Shown: positions 38,401-46,717, counted from the stretch's first letter. The stretch is DNA of 64,000 nucleotides from Polaromonas sp. (GCF_029945685.1 NZ_JAQSDA010000025.1:310001-374000); one strand, 5' to 3'. The notes: generated by a model from the sequence alone, not told the origin. A program made the numbers and translations.

Positions 38401-38843
38401 CGGTCGGCCAGCTTGATACCGATGTTGTCGAGGTCTGAATCGAAAACGATGCGGCCGTCGGTATCGACCACCCAGATCGCGCGAACGTAGGGCAGGCCGC
38501 TGAGCTGCTCGCGCAGCATGGCGCGCGCCGAGTGTTCGTCCAGCCGTTTTTCCTCCTGCAATGCCCGCAGGCGGTTGGCTGCCAGTTGCAGGCGCTGGTC
38601 CACCGTCTGAAAGGATCGGCCGGTTTGTTCCTCGATCACCTGCACCAGGGACTGGATCAGTTTTTCCCCGGCGCGCACGGCTTCGCCGCGAAGGTAAAAA
38701 AGTGCGATGGCGACCGCGCAGGCGGAAACAAGCATCAGGCCGCCGGTCACCCAGGCAATCGGGCGGCCGATCGAGTCCTGTGCAGAGTCTGCATGCATCC
38801 GGGATGGCCGGAGCGGCGCATCAACTTGCCAGGGCCAACGCAT
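35454..38843 (-). CDS. Sensor histidine kinase with Cache, PAS and GAF domains
   Basis: A 1129-aa membrane kinase: TM1 (~30-50), double-Cache-like periplasmic sensor (~60-310; REYFHIYQQNPSTGFHIS), TM2 (~312-335), PAS domains (~345-470, ~480-600 and ~800-920), a GAF domain (~620-770; VIGAHQAAISLRRG) and bacteriophytochrome-like HisKA (SYSVSHDLRSPLTTVDGFSR) with HATPase_c (NGAGFDMAYADKLFGTFQRL). The kinase core is of the type often found with light- or redox-sensing relays. No response regulator is adjacent. Signal unknown; its place beside pobA and the aromatic ABC importer may or may not matter. Confidence 0.9.
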   Translation of the reverse strand: MRWPWQVDAPLRPSRMHADSAQDSIGRPIAWVTGGLMLVSACAVAIALFYLRGEAVRAGEKLIQSLVQVIEEQTGRSFQTVDQRLQLAANRLRALQEEKRLDEHSARAMLREQLSGLPYVRAIWVVDTDGRIVFDSDLDNIGIKLADREYFHIYQQNPSTGFHISTPVRSRSTGTWLISASRPLRAANGAFAGVIVAAVEPPYFDRLWRGVDLGAGGAIALFRRDGVLMMRSPMDDNVMGKAFPDLPLFSEQLPRSTQGVYQTTSAIDGRVRIIAYRVIDAYPQLVIYAGAPYEEVLAPWKRFATLAWLIWLAAAATVALMSMLLYRYSQQRARTQLSFRQLAQAMPQIVFITDANGHMAFVNDQWTQVTGQPAQASLQGGWFTRVHPDDLERTAADFRLAIDSGQSLHNEHRLLCADGSYRWQLARVLPNRDATGRIVSWYGTSTDIDDLKQAEAALHAQTALLRMAGQLSRLGGWALELPEMRLHWSDEALLILEHPQGSTPTLRSAIDLCTEQSRALADRVAQECVRSGASFDVEVEMVTGTGRHIWVRSMGQAVRDSHGAIVRMQGALQDVTERVKTEHELQAHLQTLQRAAEAAQAITQHHSLDAVMQEVADQARRVIGAHQAAISLRRGPEKGQVLTALSLSDKYANYRHLIEPPDGSGISAVIGETNRPLRLTQAELQAHPRWRGFGAYADRHPPMRGWLAVPLTGRDGSNVGLLQLSDKHAGEFTRQDEYVATELAELALIAIDNVKLLAQVQEFNSSLEEKIAQRTGELSRQKALLGALAEQAPYPIWTIDPEGNATFVSQAWYQLFGGEPPDWHGTAWMSLVHPDDLAGMLDAWQNHRQTRMPHAGTRRLRTPDGSYRLMSYRVSPVFNETGEEMFWVGIDVDITEIKATETALRLSNAELEAFSYSVSHDLRSPLTTVDGFSRLLLKELRDQASPRIQHYLARIQAGVDRMGHLIEGLLSLAHVTRQAVQHEPVDLSAISSEILARLQSADLSRHVVYSVEPGLLVHGDSRLLQAVMENLLGNAWKFSARCSNAEISVGRLSPRGAFFVRDNGAGFDMAYADKLFGTFQRLHDVAEYAGTGIGLATVARVISRHGGRIWAESAPEQGATFFFTLPTNA

Positions 38844-38992
38844 GCATCCAGCCTTTCAGGGGGCCGGTCAGGACGCCCGGCATAAGACCATGATGCCATG
38901 CAGGTCGAACTTTGTCGATTCTGTCCGGCCCTTGCCGCGCCAGAACCGGTGAGGCTCGCTTCGTTGGGTGGCGTGGCCGCGGTTTCGGCGTG

Positions 38993-39730
38993 TCAGACGC
39001 CCAGGTATTGCGTGAGGAGCTCCGGCCGCGCCTGCAGGTCGGCCGAACTGCCTTCGAACACCACTTCGCCCTTGACCAGGATGATGTTGCGGTCGGTGAT
39101 CTGGGTGACGTGTTTCCAGTTCTTGTCGACGATGACGCTGCTGATGCCGCTCTCGCGGATCACGCCGCAGATGCGCCAGATCTCGCGTGCGATCAGCGGT
39201 GCCAGGCCTTCGGTGGCTTCGTCAAGGATCAGCACGTCGGGGTTGGTCATCAGCGCACGGCCTATTGTGAGCATCTGCTGCTCGCCGCCACTGAGTTGCT
39301 GACCGCCGTGGCCGAGACGTTCTTTCAGCCGGGGGAAGGTCTCCAGCACGCGTTCGTAGGTCCAGTCGTGCCTTCTGCCCACGCCGTCTGCAGCGCTGCC
39401 CGGTCTGCCGGCGCGCGCGGCCATCTTGAGGTTCTCGACCACGCTGAGGTTGCCGAAGATGCCACGGCCCTCGGGCACGTAGGCGATGCCGAGCTGGGAA
39501 ATCTCGTAGGGCGCGCGGCCCAGCATCGCCTGGCCCATGATGTCCAGGCTGCCCGAGCGCGGCTTGACCAGGCCCATGATGCTTTTGAGCAGGGTGCTTT
39601 TACCCATGCCGTTGCGGCCCATGAGGCCGATGGTTTCGCCGCGCGCCACGGAAAAGTCGATGCCGCGCAGGATGTGGCTGGCGCCGTAGTAGGTGTGGAT
39701 GCCTTTGGCATCGATCAGCAGGTCGGCCAT
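38993..39730 (-). CDS. livF: ABC transporter ATPase, branched-chain amino acid/aromatic acid type (LivF)
   Basis: A 245-aa ATPase with Walker A GRNGMGKST, signature QQLSGGEQQM and Walker B VLILDEATEGLAP. GGAGG sits 8 nt before ATG 39730. Last gene of the importer set livK-lysE-livH-livM-livG-livF read leftwards. LivF and LivG pair as the two ATPases of HAAT-type importers. The benzoate-CoA ligase upstream suggests the importer carries benzoate or a related aromatic acid rather than leucine; this is inference. Confidence 0.9.
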   Translation of the reverse strand: MADLLIDAKGIHTYYGASHILRGIDFSVARGETIGLMGRNGMGKSTLLKSIMGLVKPRSGSLDIMGQAMLGRAPYEISQLGIAYVPEGRGIFGNLSVVENLKMAARAGRPGSAADGVGRRHDWTYERVLETFPRLKERLGHGGQQLSGGEQQMLTIGRALMTNPDVLILDEATEGLAPLIAREIWRICGVIRESGISSVIVDKNWKHVTQITDRNIILVKGEVVFEGSSADLQARPELLTQYLGV

Positions 39731-39734
39731 CAGT

Positions 39735-39812
39735 CAAGCCTCCGACGGGCCGCCCCTAGGAGGCTTGGGCCCCCTTGGGGGGCAGTGCAGTACACGAAGT
39801 GACAAGCGTGGG
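39735..39812. repeat. GC-rich intergenic element (CCCCCACGCTTGT type)
   Basis: Runs from the livF start side to the livG stop; contains GGGCCCCCTTGGGGGGCAG and AAGTGACAAGCGTGGGGGC. Related stretches occur at 49361-49432, 50911-51016 and 63211-63293. Confidence 0.6.
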
Positions 39813-39815
39813 GGC

Positions 39816-40565
39816 TCATGATTCCTCGCCCAGGTAGGCGGCCTGCACGCCGGCGTCGGCGCGGATCTCGGCGGGTGTGCCGCTGGCAATCACCTGGCCG
39901 TTGACCATCACGGTCAGCCGGTCGGCCAGCGTGAAGACGGCGTCCATGTCGTGTTCGACCAGCAGGATGCCGTGGTCGGCCTTGAGTCTGAGCAGGAGAG
40001 CCACCATGCGCTCGGCCTCGGCCACGCCCATGCCGGCCAATGGCTCGTCGAGCAGCAGCACCTGCGGCTCGGTGGCCAGCGTCATGGCAATTTCAAGCTG
40101 GCGCTGTTCGCCATGGCTGGTGGCGCCGGCGATCGCCTGTTTTCGGTTCTCCAGACCGGAAAGCTCAATAGCCCTTTCCGCGCGGTCGTTGACTGCTCTC
40201 AAATGAGTAGCGCGGCTGAGCCACTGCAGGGCATGCGGCTGGCGCGACTGCGCGGCCAGGCGGACGTTTTCCCAGACGGTGAAGGGCAGGAAGATATTGG
40301 TTTTCTGGTAGCTGCGGCCCAGGCCCTGGCGCGAGATTTTTTCCGGGTTCCATCCGGTGATGTCGCGCTCGCCCAGCCGCACCGAGCCCGAGCTGGGCGG
40401 CAGGTCGCCGGACAGGAGGTTGGTCAGCGTCGATTTGCCGGCGCCGTTGGGGCCAATCACCGCGTGGATCTGCTTGCGGTGCAGGTCCAGCGACACGTCG
40501 TTGACCGCTGCCAGGCCGCCGAAACGTTTGGTCAGATGTTGGGCAGAAAGCAGAACCTCACTCAT
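39816..40565 (-). CDS. livG: ABC transporter ATPase, branched-chain amino acid/aromatic acid type (LivG)
   Basis: A 249-aa ATPase: Walker A GPNGAGKST, signature SHGEQRQLEIA, Walker B VLLLDEPLAGMG. ATG 40565 (MSEVLLSAQ) overlaps the end of livM by 8 bp, so the genes are coupled. Residues ~118-136 (THLRAVNDRAERAIELSG) are encoded by a diverged dispersed repeat copy (40158-40212), yet the length is normal for LivG, so the helix there has absorbed or replaced native sequence. Confidence 0.9.
   Translation of the reverse strand: MSEVLLSAQHLTKRFGGLAAVNDVSLDLHRKQIHAVIGPNGAGKSTLTNLLSGDLPPSSGSVRLGERDITGWNPEKISRQGLGRSYQKTNIFLPFTVWENVRLAAQSRQPHALQWLSRATHLRAVNDRAERAIELSGLENRKQAIAGATSHGEQRQLEIAMTLATEPQVLLLDEPLAGMGVAEAERMVALLLRLKADHGILLVEHDMDAVFTLADRLTVMVNGQVIASGTPAEIRADAGVQAAYLGEES
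40158..40212 (-). repeat. Dispersed ~55-bp repeat, copy 9 (inside livG)
   Basis: Plus strand: AATAGCCCTT, exactly 17 variable bases, then TGCTCTCAAATGAGTAGC, which matches 12 of 18 positions of copy 2's end block. The block spacing is the same as in intergenic copies. Confidence 0.55.
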
Positions 40566-41571
40566 CGCCAGCCCCCCGACGCTTGCCGAAGCGTTCGACC
40601 AGGCCCAGGATGCCGCGCGGCGCAAACGTCACCAGCAGCACGATGAACAGGCCCATCCAGAGCTGCCAGTGTTTGCCGAGGTTCACCGTGCCGACGGTGG
40701 GCAGGTCCTTGAAGACATGCAGCAGGTACTCGAAGGCAAAGGCGCCGACAATCGCGCCGGCGAAGTTGCCCATGCCACCCAGAATGACCATCATGATGGC
40801 GTGCGCGCTCATGTGAAAACCCATGAGTTCGGGGTTGATATAGCCGGTTTGCGTGCCCCACAGGTAGCCCGCCAGGCCGGCCAGTGCGCCGGCCAATGTG
40901 AAGGCCGTGAGTTTGTAGCGAAAGGTGCCGTAACCCATGGCCCGCATGCGGTGTTCGTTGACCCGGATGCCGGCCAGCGCGCGGCCGAACGGGCTCCACA
41001 GCAGGCGGCGCAAAAAGGCGTAGACCCCCAGCATCACGGCCAGTGTGAAGTAATACAGCGTGCGTTTGTTGTCCAGGTCAAAGGGCATCCAGCCGAACAG
41101 GCTGGCGTCGGGCCGGAAATTGATGTACAGCCCGTCCGAACCGCCCAGCACCTTGTTGTCAAAGAACAGGAAAAACACCATCTGCGCAAAGGCCATGGTG
41201 ACCATGATGAAGTAGATGCCGTGGGTGCGAACGACGAAAAAGCCGATGATCAGCGCGGCCAGCCCCGAGGCCAGCACAGCCACCGGCAGCGTCCACCACA
41301 GGCTGACGGCCTCGCCTTGCGGCATCAAAAAGGCCAGCGCATAACCGGCCAGGCCGAAGTAGGCGGCATGCCCCAGCGAGACCAGGCCGGTGACGCCTTG
41401 CAGCAGGTCCAGGCTCATGGCAAAAATCGCCATGATCATCATGCGCGTCACCATCTGGGTGTAGAAGTCGGTGCCGGCAAAAGGGAAGGCGACGAGGGCA
41501 ACCAGGCCCAGCACCAGCGTGACCTGCACGCCGCGCGGCAGGACTTCCAGGTTGGCTTTCATCGTGCTCAT
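40558..41571 (-). CDS. livM: ABC transporter permease LivM
   Basis: A 337-aa inner-membrane permease with about nine hydrophobic segments. The conserved loop GVYAFLRRLLWSPFGRALAG followed by RVNEHRMRAMGY is the ATPase-contact region of LivM-type permeases. It overlaps livH by 4 bp (ATGA) and livG by 8 bp, so all three are co-translated. Confidence 0.9.
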   Translation of the reverse strand: MSTMKANLEVLPRGVQVTLVLGLVALVAFPFAGTDFYTQMVTRMMIMAIFAMSLDLLQGVTGLVSLGHAAYFGLAGYALAFLMPQGEAVSLWWTLPVAVLASGLAALIIGFFVVRTHGIYFIMVTMAFAQMVFFLFFDNKVLGGSDGLYINFRPDASLFGWMPFDLDNKRTLYYFTLAVMLGVYAFLRRLLWSPFGRALAGIRVNEHRMRAMGYGTFRYKLTAFTLAGALAGLAGYLWGTQTGYINPELMGFHMSAHAIMMVILGGMGNFAGAIVGAFAFEYLLHVFKDLPTVGTVNLGKHWQLWMGLFIVLLVTFAPRGILGLVERFGKRRGAGDE

Positions 41572-42431
41572 TGCTTGAACAAACCTTCAGGCTTCCAGAG
41601 GAGAACTGCGGCCATCAGCATGTAGACCAGCATGCCCGCCACCTGCGGCAGCAGCACCTTGCCGAAGGTGTCGACCAGGCCAACCAGCAGCGCGGAAATG
41701 AGGGCGCCGCGCACCGAACCGATGCCGCCGATCACGACCACCACAAAACACATGATGAGCACCTGCGAGCCCATGTTGGGGTAGACACTGGCGATCGGCG
41801 CGGCGATCATGCCGGCCACCGCGGCCAGTGTCACGCCGAGGGCAAACACCACGGCGTGAATCAGCTTGATGTTGATGCCCAGCGCGCCGGCCATGTCGCG
41901 GTTGAAGGCGCCGGCGCGGATCTTCATGCCGAGCCGGGTTTTTGAAATCAGCAGGTACAGGCCGACGGCCAACGCAATACACACGCCGGACATGAAGAGG
42001 CGGTAGACCGGGTAGGACAGGTTCTCGGTCAGCGGGATGGAGGCGCTGAGCAATTCGGGAATCGGCACACCATGGACGTCGTCGCCCCACAGGATGGAGC
42101 GCAGTTCTTCAAAGATGTAGATCAGGCCGAAGGTCAGCAACACCTGGTCCAGGTGGTCGCGCTGGTAGAAGTGGCGAAACAGCAGCCATTCCAGCGCAAG
42201 CCCGAAAATCGCCGACAGCACGGCCCCGCCGAGGATGGCCAGCGTGAGGCTGCCGAAATAGGCGCTGAGCGACCAGGCGAGGTAAGCGCCCAGCATGTAG
42301 AAGCTGCCGTGGGCCAGGTTGACCACGCCCATGATGCCGAAAATCAGCGTCAGGCCGGCGGCCAGCATGAACAGCAGCAGGCCGTACTGGACGCTGTTGA
42401 GCAGCTGGATGAGAAAGTTCGCGAGATCCAT
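41568..42431 (-). CDS. livH: ABC transporter permease LivH
   Basis: A 287-aa permease with about eight hydrophobic segments; GLTLIFGIMGVVNLAHGSFY near the N-terminus and the KTRLGMKIRAGAFNRDMAGA loop are typical of LivH. It starts 9 bp after the LysE gene stop and overlaps livM, so it is translated in the same transcript. Confidence 0.9.
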   Translation of the reverse strand: MDLANFLIQLLNSVQYGLLLFMLAAGLTLIFGIMGVVNLAHGSFYMLGAYLAWSLSAYFGSLTLAILGGAVLSAIFGLALEWLLFRHFYQRDHLDQVLLTFGLIYIFEELRSILWGDDVHGVPIPELLSASIPLTENLSYPVYRLFMSGVCIALAVGLYLLISKTRLGMKIRAGAFNRDMAGALGINIKLIHAVVFALGVTLAAVAGMIAAPIASVYPNMGSQVLIMCFVVVVIGGIGSVRGALISALLVGLVDTFGKVLLPQVAGMLVYMLMAAVLLWKPEGLFKQ

Positions 42432-42440
42432 CGTGTCGCT

Positions 42441-43067
42441 TCAGGCATGCCTGCGGGTGAGCAACAGGAGCCCGCCCATGAGTGTGAACAGCCCGCCCGA
42501 GACGCGATTGAACCAGCGCACCGCGCGGCTCGAACGCAGCAGCGGTGCAATGCGCGAGACGCCCAGCGCGCAGCCGCTGAGCACGCTGAACTCGAAGGCC
42601 ATGAAGGTCAGCGCGAGGATGGCGAACTGCGGCACGAAAGGCTCGGCCGGATTGAGAAACTGGGGAAAGAAGGCGGCGAAAAAAAGCACGGCCTTGGGGT
42701 TGCTCGCACCGACGAGGAATCCGCGCAGGAAAAACGAACGGCGCGGCGTTTCAGCCGGGCCCGCATCGGCCCGCAGCACCGAGGCGTCATTGCGAAAGGT
42801 TTTGACGCCCAGGTAAATCAGGTAAGCCGCACCCAGCACCTTGGCCACCGTGAAGGCCGTTTCCGAGGCCGCCAGCAGCGCGCCCAGGCCCAGCGCTGAC
42901 AGCAGCATCACGCCCAGCACGGCGCTGACGCTGCCGGCCACCGAGGTCATGGCCTTGCGTGGGCCATGGTTCAGCGAGGTCGTCATGCACATCAGCATGG
43001 TCGGGCCTGGGGTGAAGATCAGCAAGGCGACGGCCGCGAGGTAGAGGAAGTAGGTGGTGACGGTCAT
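42441..43067 (-). CDS. LysE/RhtB-family exporter embedded in the importer operon
   Basis: A 208-aa six-helix membrane protein with the family's FTPGPTMLMCMTTSLNHGPR start and NPKAVLFFAAFFPQF motif. ATG 43067 (MTVTTYFLY) is the true start. LysE proteins export amino acids or small metabolites; sitting between livK and livH it separates binding protein from permease, which is unusual. A strong terminator lies upstream, between livK and this gene, so it may have its own promoter. Confidence 0.85.
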   Translation of the reverse strand: MTVTTYFLYLAAVALLIFTPGPTMLMCMTTSLNHGPRKAMTSVAGSVSAVLGVMLLSALGLGALLAASETAFTVAKVLGAAYLIYLGVKTFRNDASVLRADAGPAETPRRSFFLRGFLVGASNPKAVLFFAAFFPQFLNPAEPFVPQFAILALTFMAFEFSVLSGCALGVSRIAPLLRSSRAVRWFNRVSGGLFTLMGGLLLLTRRHA

Positions 43068-43112
43068 GGGGAAAGCGAAAAGGATGGTCGCTGCGAAGCC
43101 AAGCAATACGCG

Positions 43113-43147
43113 TAAAAAAAATGGGAGGTTTACGAACCTCCCATTTT
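43113..43147 (-). terminator. Rho-independent terminator after livK
   Basis: A perfect 13-bp stem (AAAATGGGAGGTT, 43118-43130; AACCTCCCATTTT, 43135-43147) with a TACG loop, followed on the minus strand by a run of T. It lies 16 bp after the livK stop and 46 bp before the LysE start, so livK is probably made in excess of the membrane parts. Confidence 0.9.
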
Positions 43148-43162
43148 GGCGGGAAAGAAAGC

Positions 43163-44362
43163 TTAGCCCATCTTGCAGCCGGCGCCGGAATCGGCCAGCG
43201 CCTTGGCAGCCACGCCGATCACCTTGTTTTCCTTGTTTTCGACCTGGCGCAGGTAGATGTCCTGAACCGGGTTGTGGGCCTTGCTCATGGTCCACTTGCC
43301 GCGCGGGCTGTCGATCACGGCGGACTCCATCGCCTTGTACAGGGCAGGCTTGCTGTTGAGGTCACCCTTGACGGCATTGGCTCCCTGGATCAGCAGCAGG
43401 CCGGTGTCGTAACCCTGCACGGCGTAGACGTCAGGCTGGCTCCGGTAGGCCGTGGCATAGGCCAGGCGGAAGGCCTTGTTGCGCGGCGTGTCCAGCGAGT
43501 CGCTGTAGTGCATGGTGGTGATGATGCCGTCGGCCGCGGGGCCGGCGGCGTCCAGCACACCTTCGGTCAGAAAGCCCGATCCGTACAGCGGAATCTTGCC
43601 TTTGAGGCCGGCCGCGGCATAGTCGCGGATGAACTTGGCAGCGCCACCACCGGCAAAGAAGCAGGCCACGGCGTCCGGCTTGAGGGCGGCGATTTCGGTC
43701 AGCAGCGCCTGGAACTCAACGTTGGGGAAGGGCAGGCCCAGCTCCTTGATGATGGTGCCGCCGGCCGCGGTGTAACTTTCCTTGAAGCCCTCAAAGGCCT
43801 CGTCGCCGGCAGCGTATTTCCAGGTGATCCAGACGGCTTTTTTGTGGCCGCGGGCGACCATGGCCTGGCCCAGCGCGCGGGTGGGCTGGGAGTTGCTGAA
43901 GGAGGTACGAAAGACGTTGGGCGCGCACAGGCTGCGGGTGGCGGCATGCACGCCGGCGTTCGGGATCAGGCTCAGCACGCCGGAGTCGCGCACCACTTTC
44001 TGGATACCCATCTGCACGCCAGAGTGCACCGTGCCAACCAGCACGTCGACCTTGTCGCGCTGCACCAGCTTGCTGGCGTTTTCAACGCCCTTGGAAGGCT
44101 CGGACTCGTCGTCCACCTTGAAGTACTCGATCTCGCGCCCGCCGAGTTTGCCGCCCTGCTGGTCGATAGCGAGGCGAAAACCGTTTTCAATCGCCACGCC
44201 GAGCTGCGCGAAGGTGCCGGTGTAGGGCAGCATGAAACCCACGCGCACCTTGCCCGATTGCGCCCGCGCCATCTGGGGGAGCAGCAGACCGGTGGAGGCG
44301 GCGCCGATGACGGCAGCACTCTGGCTCAGGATCAAACGACGTGAAGGAAGGCGTGAGGTCAT
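43163..44362 (-). CDS. livK: ABC transporter periplasmic substrate-binding protein (LivK/HbaE-like)
   Basis: A 399-aa type I periplasmic binding protein. The signal peptide (residues 1-35) has twin Arg (SRRLILSQ) before a hydrophobic core and ends MARAQS, so Tat export is possible. The mature part has the family start KVRVGFMLPYTGTFAQLG. AGGAG lies 7 nt before ATG 44362. It lies between the importer genes and benzoate-CoA ligase, which favours an aromatic acid ligand; leucine-type ligands remain possible. Confidence 0.88.
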   Translation of the reverse strand: MTSRLPSRRLILSQSAAVIGAASTGLLLPQMARAQSGKVRVGFMLPYTGTFAQLGVAIENGFRLAIDQQGGKLGGREIEYFKVDDESEPSKGVENASKLVQRDKVDVLVGTVHSGVQMGIQKVVRDSGVLSLIPNAGVHAATRSLCAPNVFRTSFSNSQPTRALGQAMVARGHKKAVWITWKYAAGDEAFEGFKESYTAAGGTIIKELGLPFPNVEFQALLTEIAALKPDAVACFFAGGGAAKFIRDYAAAGLKGKIPLYGSGFLTEGVLDAAGPAADGIITTMHYSDSLDTPRNKAFRLAYATAYRSQPDVYAVQGYDTGLLLIQGANAVKGDLNSKPALYKAMESAVIDSPRGKWTMSKAHNPVQDIYLRQVENKENKVIGVAAKALADSGAGCKMG

Positions 44363-44508
44363 GGATAACTCCTGGTTGGAACGGAAGGGCAGACGCCGGA
44401 AGGCCTCAATGGTAATGGCGGTCGGCGCCCGACACCCTAGTGAAAAACCCGAGATTGAAGATTAAATTGTTTATGCCTAAAGCAATTACCCTGCCAGCCC
44501 CTGTGCAC

Positions 44509-46086
44509 TCAAGCGGTGCCCTGGCGCAGCTTGAAGCGCTGGATCTTGCCGGTGGCGGTTTTCGGCAGCTCGTCCACAAATTCCACCCAGCGCGGGTACT
44601 TGTAGGGCGCCAGTTGCTGCTTGACGTGGGCCTTGAGGTCGTCAGCCGACGCGGCCTGCCCCTTCTTGAGCACCACAAAGGCCTTGGGTTTGACCAGCTG
44701 GTCGGCGTCGGCCAGACCGACCACCGCCACTTCCAGCACCGCCGGATGTGTCATCAGCGACGCTTCCACCTCAAAGGGCGAGACGTAGATGCCGCCAACC
44801 TTGAGCATGTCGTCGGTGCGGCCGCTGTAGGTGTAGTAGCCGTCGGCGTCCACCGTGTATTTGTCGCCGCTGCGTGTCCACTCGCCGGCAAACGTGGCTT
44901 TGGTCCTGGCGCGGCTGTTCCAGTACATCAGGGCCGAACTCGGGCCGCTGATCTGCAACTCGCCGATTTCGCCCGCACCGCAGTCATGGCCGTCGTCACT
45001 GACGATGCGCAGCGCATAACCGGGCACGGCCTTGCCGGTGCTGCCGTAACGCACGTCGCCGGGGCGGTTGCTCAGGAAGATGTGCAGCATTTCGGTGGAA
45101 CCGATGCCGTCGAGGATGTCGCAGCCGTACTCGGCGGTCCATTTGTTGCCAATGCCGGCGGGCAGGGCCTCTCCGGCGCTGGTGCAGACGCGCAGGTTCA
45201 GTTCGCTCCCTGGCGGCCGCGCCGGGTCCGCCAGCAGGGCGGCGTACAGCGTGGGTACGCCGTAAAAGAGGGTGGGCTGGTGCTCTTTCAGGATGCGGAA
45301 GACCTCGGCCGGGGTCGGTCGCGCCGGCAACAGGATGGCCGTGGCGCCCACGCTCATCGGAAAGGTCAGGCCATTGCCCAGCCCATAGGCAAAAAACAGC
45401 TTGGCGGCAGAGTAGACAACATCGGATGCCCGGATGCCCAGCACGCCGCGGCCATACAGCTCGGCGGTCTGGATCAGGTGGCTGTGCAGGTGCACCGTGC
45501 CCTTGGGCGTGCCGGTGGAGCCGCTCGAATACAGCCAGAAGCAGGCGTCGTCGGCACAGGTGGGCGCTACTGTTTTGGTAGCTGCCTGCGCACGCACCAT
45601 CTGGGCCAGAGCCGTATTTGATGATGAATCGTCGCCGGCCGTGATCACCGTGCGCAGGGTCGGGATCTGGCCGATCAGTGGCTCGAACGCCGGCAGCAGG
45701 GCTTTGGAGACGATCAGGCCCTGGGCGCGCGAGTCGCGCAGCATGAAGTCGAAGTCGGGCGTGGTCAGCAGGGTGTTGGCCGCCACCGGCACCACACCGG
45801 CCAGAATGCAACCGAGGAAAGCCACCGGCCATTCCGGGGTGTCCAGCATCGCCAGCAGGACGCGGCTCTCGGGCGCGAAGCCCTGGGCCCGCAGCGCGTT
45901 GGCAAAACGGTGCGCCTGCTCGTCGAGTTCGCCATAACTCAGGGTGGCGCCGCTGACGGCGTCGATGAAAGCCGGCTTCCCGGGGTGGCCGGTATTGCGT
46001 GCCAGCAGGTCATGGGCGGCGTTGTAGTCGCGGGGGATGTCGACACGCGGGGGGCTCACCGAGTGGTCGGCGCTGCTCAGGTTCAT
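44509..46086 (-). CDS. bclA: Benzoate-CoA ligase
   Basis: A 525-aa AMP-forming acyl-CoA synthetase that makes benzoyl-CoA from benzoate, ATP and CoA. AMP-binding motifs: YSSGSTGTPKG, the STEMLHIFLSN region, and the catalytic Lys in KTATGKIQRFKL at the C-terminus. Length and sequence match BCL/BadA rather than generic ligases, and the box genes next to it agree. Residues ~156-174 (NTALAQMVRAQAATKTVA) are encoded by dispersed repeat copy 10; overall length is normal for the family. The flavodoxin gene lies 76 bp upstream on the same strand, separated by repeat copy 11. Confidence 0.92.
   Translation of the reverse strand: MNLSSADHSVSPPRVDIPRDYNAAHDLLARNTGHPGKPAFIDAVSGATLSYGELDEQAHRFANALRAQGFAPESRVLLAMLDTPEWPVAFLGCILAGVVPVAANTLLTTPDFDFMLRDSRAQGLIVSKALLPAFEPLIGQIPTLRTVITAGDDSSSNTALAQMVRAQAATKTVAPTCADDACFWLYSSGSTGTPKGTVHLHSHLIQTAELYGRGVLGIRASDVVYSAAKLFFAYGLGNGLTFPMSVGATAILLPARPTPAEVFRILKEHQPTLFYGVPTLYAALLADPARPPGSELNLRVCTSAGEALPAGIGNKWTAEYGCDILDGIGSTEMLHIFLSNRPGDVRYGSTGKAVPGYALRIVSDDGHDCGAGEIGELQISGPSSALMYWNSRARTKATFAGEWTRSGDKYTVDADGYYTYSGRTDDMLKVGGIYVSPFEVEASLMTHPAVLEVAVVGLADADQLVKPKAFVVLKKGQAASADDLKAHVKQQLAPYKYPRWVEFVDELPKTATGKIQRFKLRQGTA
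45564..45619 (+). repeat. Dispersed ~55-bp repeat, copy 10 (inside benzoate-CoA ligase)
   Basis: GCTACTGTTTTGGTAGCTGC, spacer, GGGCCAGAGCCGTATTTGAT. It is close to intergenic copies, yet antisense to and in frame with the ligase gene. Confidence 0.8.
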
Positions 46087-46099
46087 GGGGTCTCCGGGT

Positions 46100-46161
46100 G
46101 CTCTTGTTTTTATAGCTGCCTGCGCCCGCTGTTATTGGGCTGGGAGCTGTTTTGAATGAAA
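46100..46161 (+). repeat. Dispersed ~55-bp repeat, copy 11
   Basis: TCTTGTTTTTATAGCTGCC, spacer, GGGCTGGGAGCTGTTTTGAA. Fills the gap between the flavodoxin stop and the ligase start. Confidence 0.8.
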
Positions 46162-46162
46162 A

Positions 46163-46651
46163 TCAGGCAGCTTCGGTGCTGGGGGAACTGCTCAGGGCCA
46201 GCGCCAGCCACTCGCGGCACCAGGCGGCGCCCTCGGTTTCCGGCAGGGTGCCGGCGCTGGCGTCGTGGCACCAGACTTCACCGATGCGCTGGGCGCCCAG
46301 GCCCTGCAGGCGCTCGTCAAACTTCTTGCCGCCGAAACAGAAGGTCTGCAGGTAGGTGCGGTCGCCGAGGGCAATCACGCCGTAACGCACATGGCCCAGA
46401 AATTTGGGTTGGGCATCGAGCGAGTCATACAGCTGCCGGGCGTTGTCGGGCACATCCCCCTGGCCGTAGGTAGAAGAGCAGATGAGATATATCGCATCTT
46501 CATCAGTAGTGCTGTCGAAAACGCTGATGTCCAGACCGTCCATCAGCTGCACCTCGATATCACTGACGAGATCGGCACAATCCATCTGGATGGCCTGGGC
46601 TACATAGTCGGCCGTGCTGGTCATGGTGCCCACGAGAATTTTGAGTTTCAT
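46163..46651 (-). CDS. Flavodoxin (MioC-like) in the box locus
   Basis: A 162-aa FMN protein: phosphate loop GTMTSTADYVAQAI near the N-terminus, the middle loop SSTYGQGDVPDNARQLY and the GVIALGDRTYLQTFCFGGK region contact FMN. GGAGA sits 7 nt before ATG 46651. It heads the leftward transcript with benzoate-CoA ligase and shares a divergent promoter region with boxR. A short-chain flavodoxin here could carry electrons for BoxB, but that is only a hypothesis. The larger open frame to 47599 is antisense to boxR and rejected. Confidence 0.85.
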   Translation of the reverse strand: MKLKILVGTMTSTADYVAQAIQMDCADLVSDIEVQLMDGLDISVFDSTTDEDAIYLICSSTYGQGDVPDNARQLYDSLDAQPKFLGHVRYGVIALGDRTYLQTFCFGGKKFDERLQGLGAQRIGEVWCHDASAGTLPETEGAAWCREWLALALSSSPSTEAA

Positions 46652-46669
46652 CAGTGATCTCCAAAAAGA

Positions 46670-46717
46670 TGCAATAAACTGCTTGACAAGCGTTTGACGT
46701 GAAGTATAGTGCAATAT
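46670..46717. promoter_or_regulatory. Divergent promoter pair with TGCAATA repeats (box control region)
   Basis: Rightward: -35 TTGACA (46683-46688), 16-bp spacer, -10 TATAGT (46705-46710). Leftward: TATACT on the minus strand (46703-46708) with TTGCGT 16 bp upstream, so the two -10 boxes overlap. TGCAATA occurs at 46670-46676 and 46710-46716, flanking both promoters. BoxR/BzdR regulators are known to bind TGCA-containing sites, so one BoxR complex could close both directions. Confidence 0.65.
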
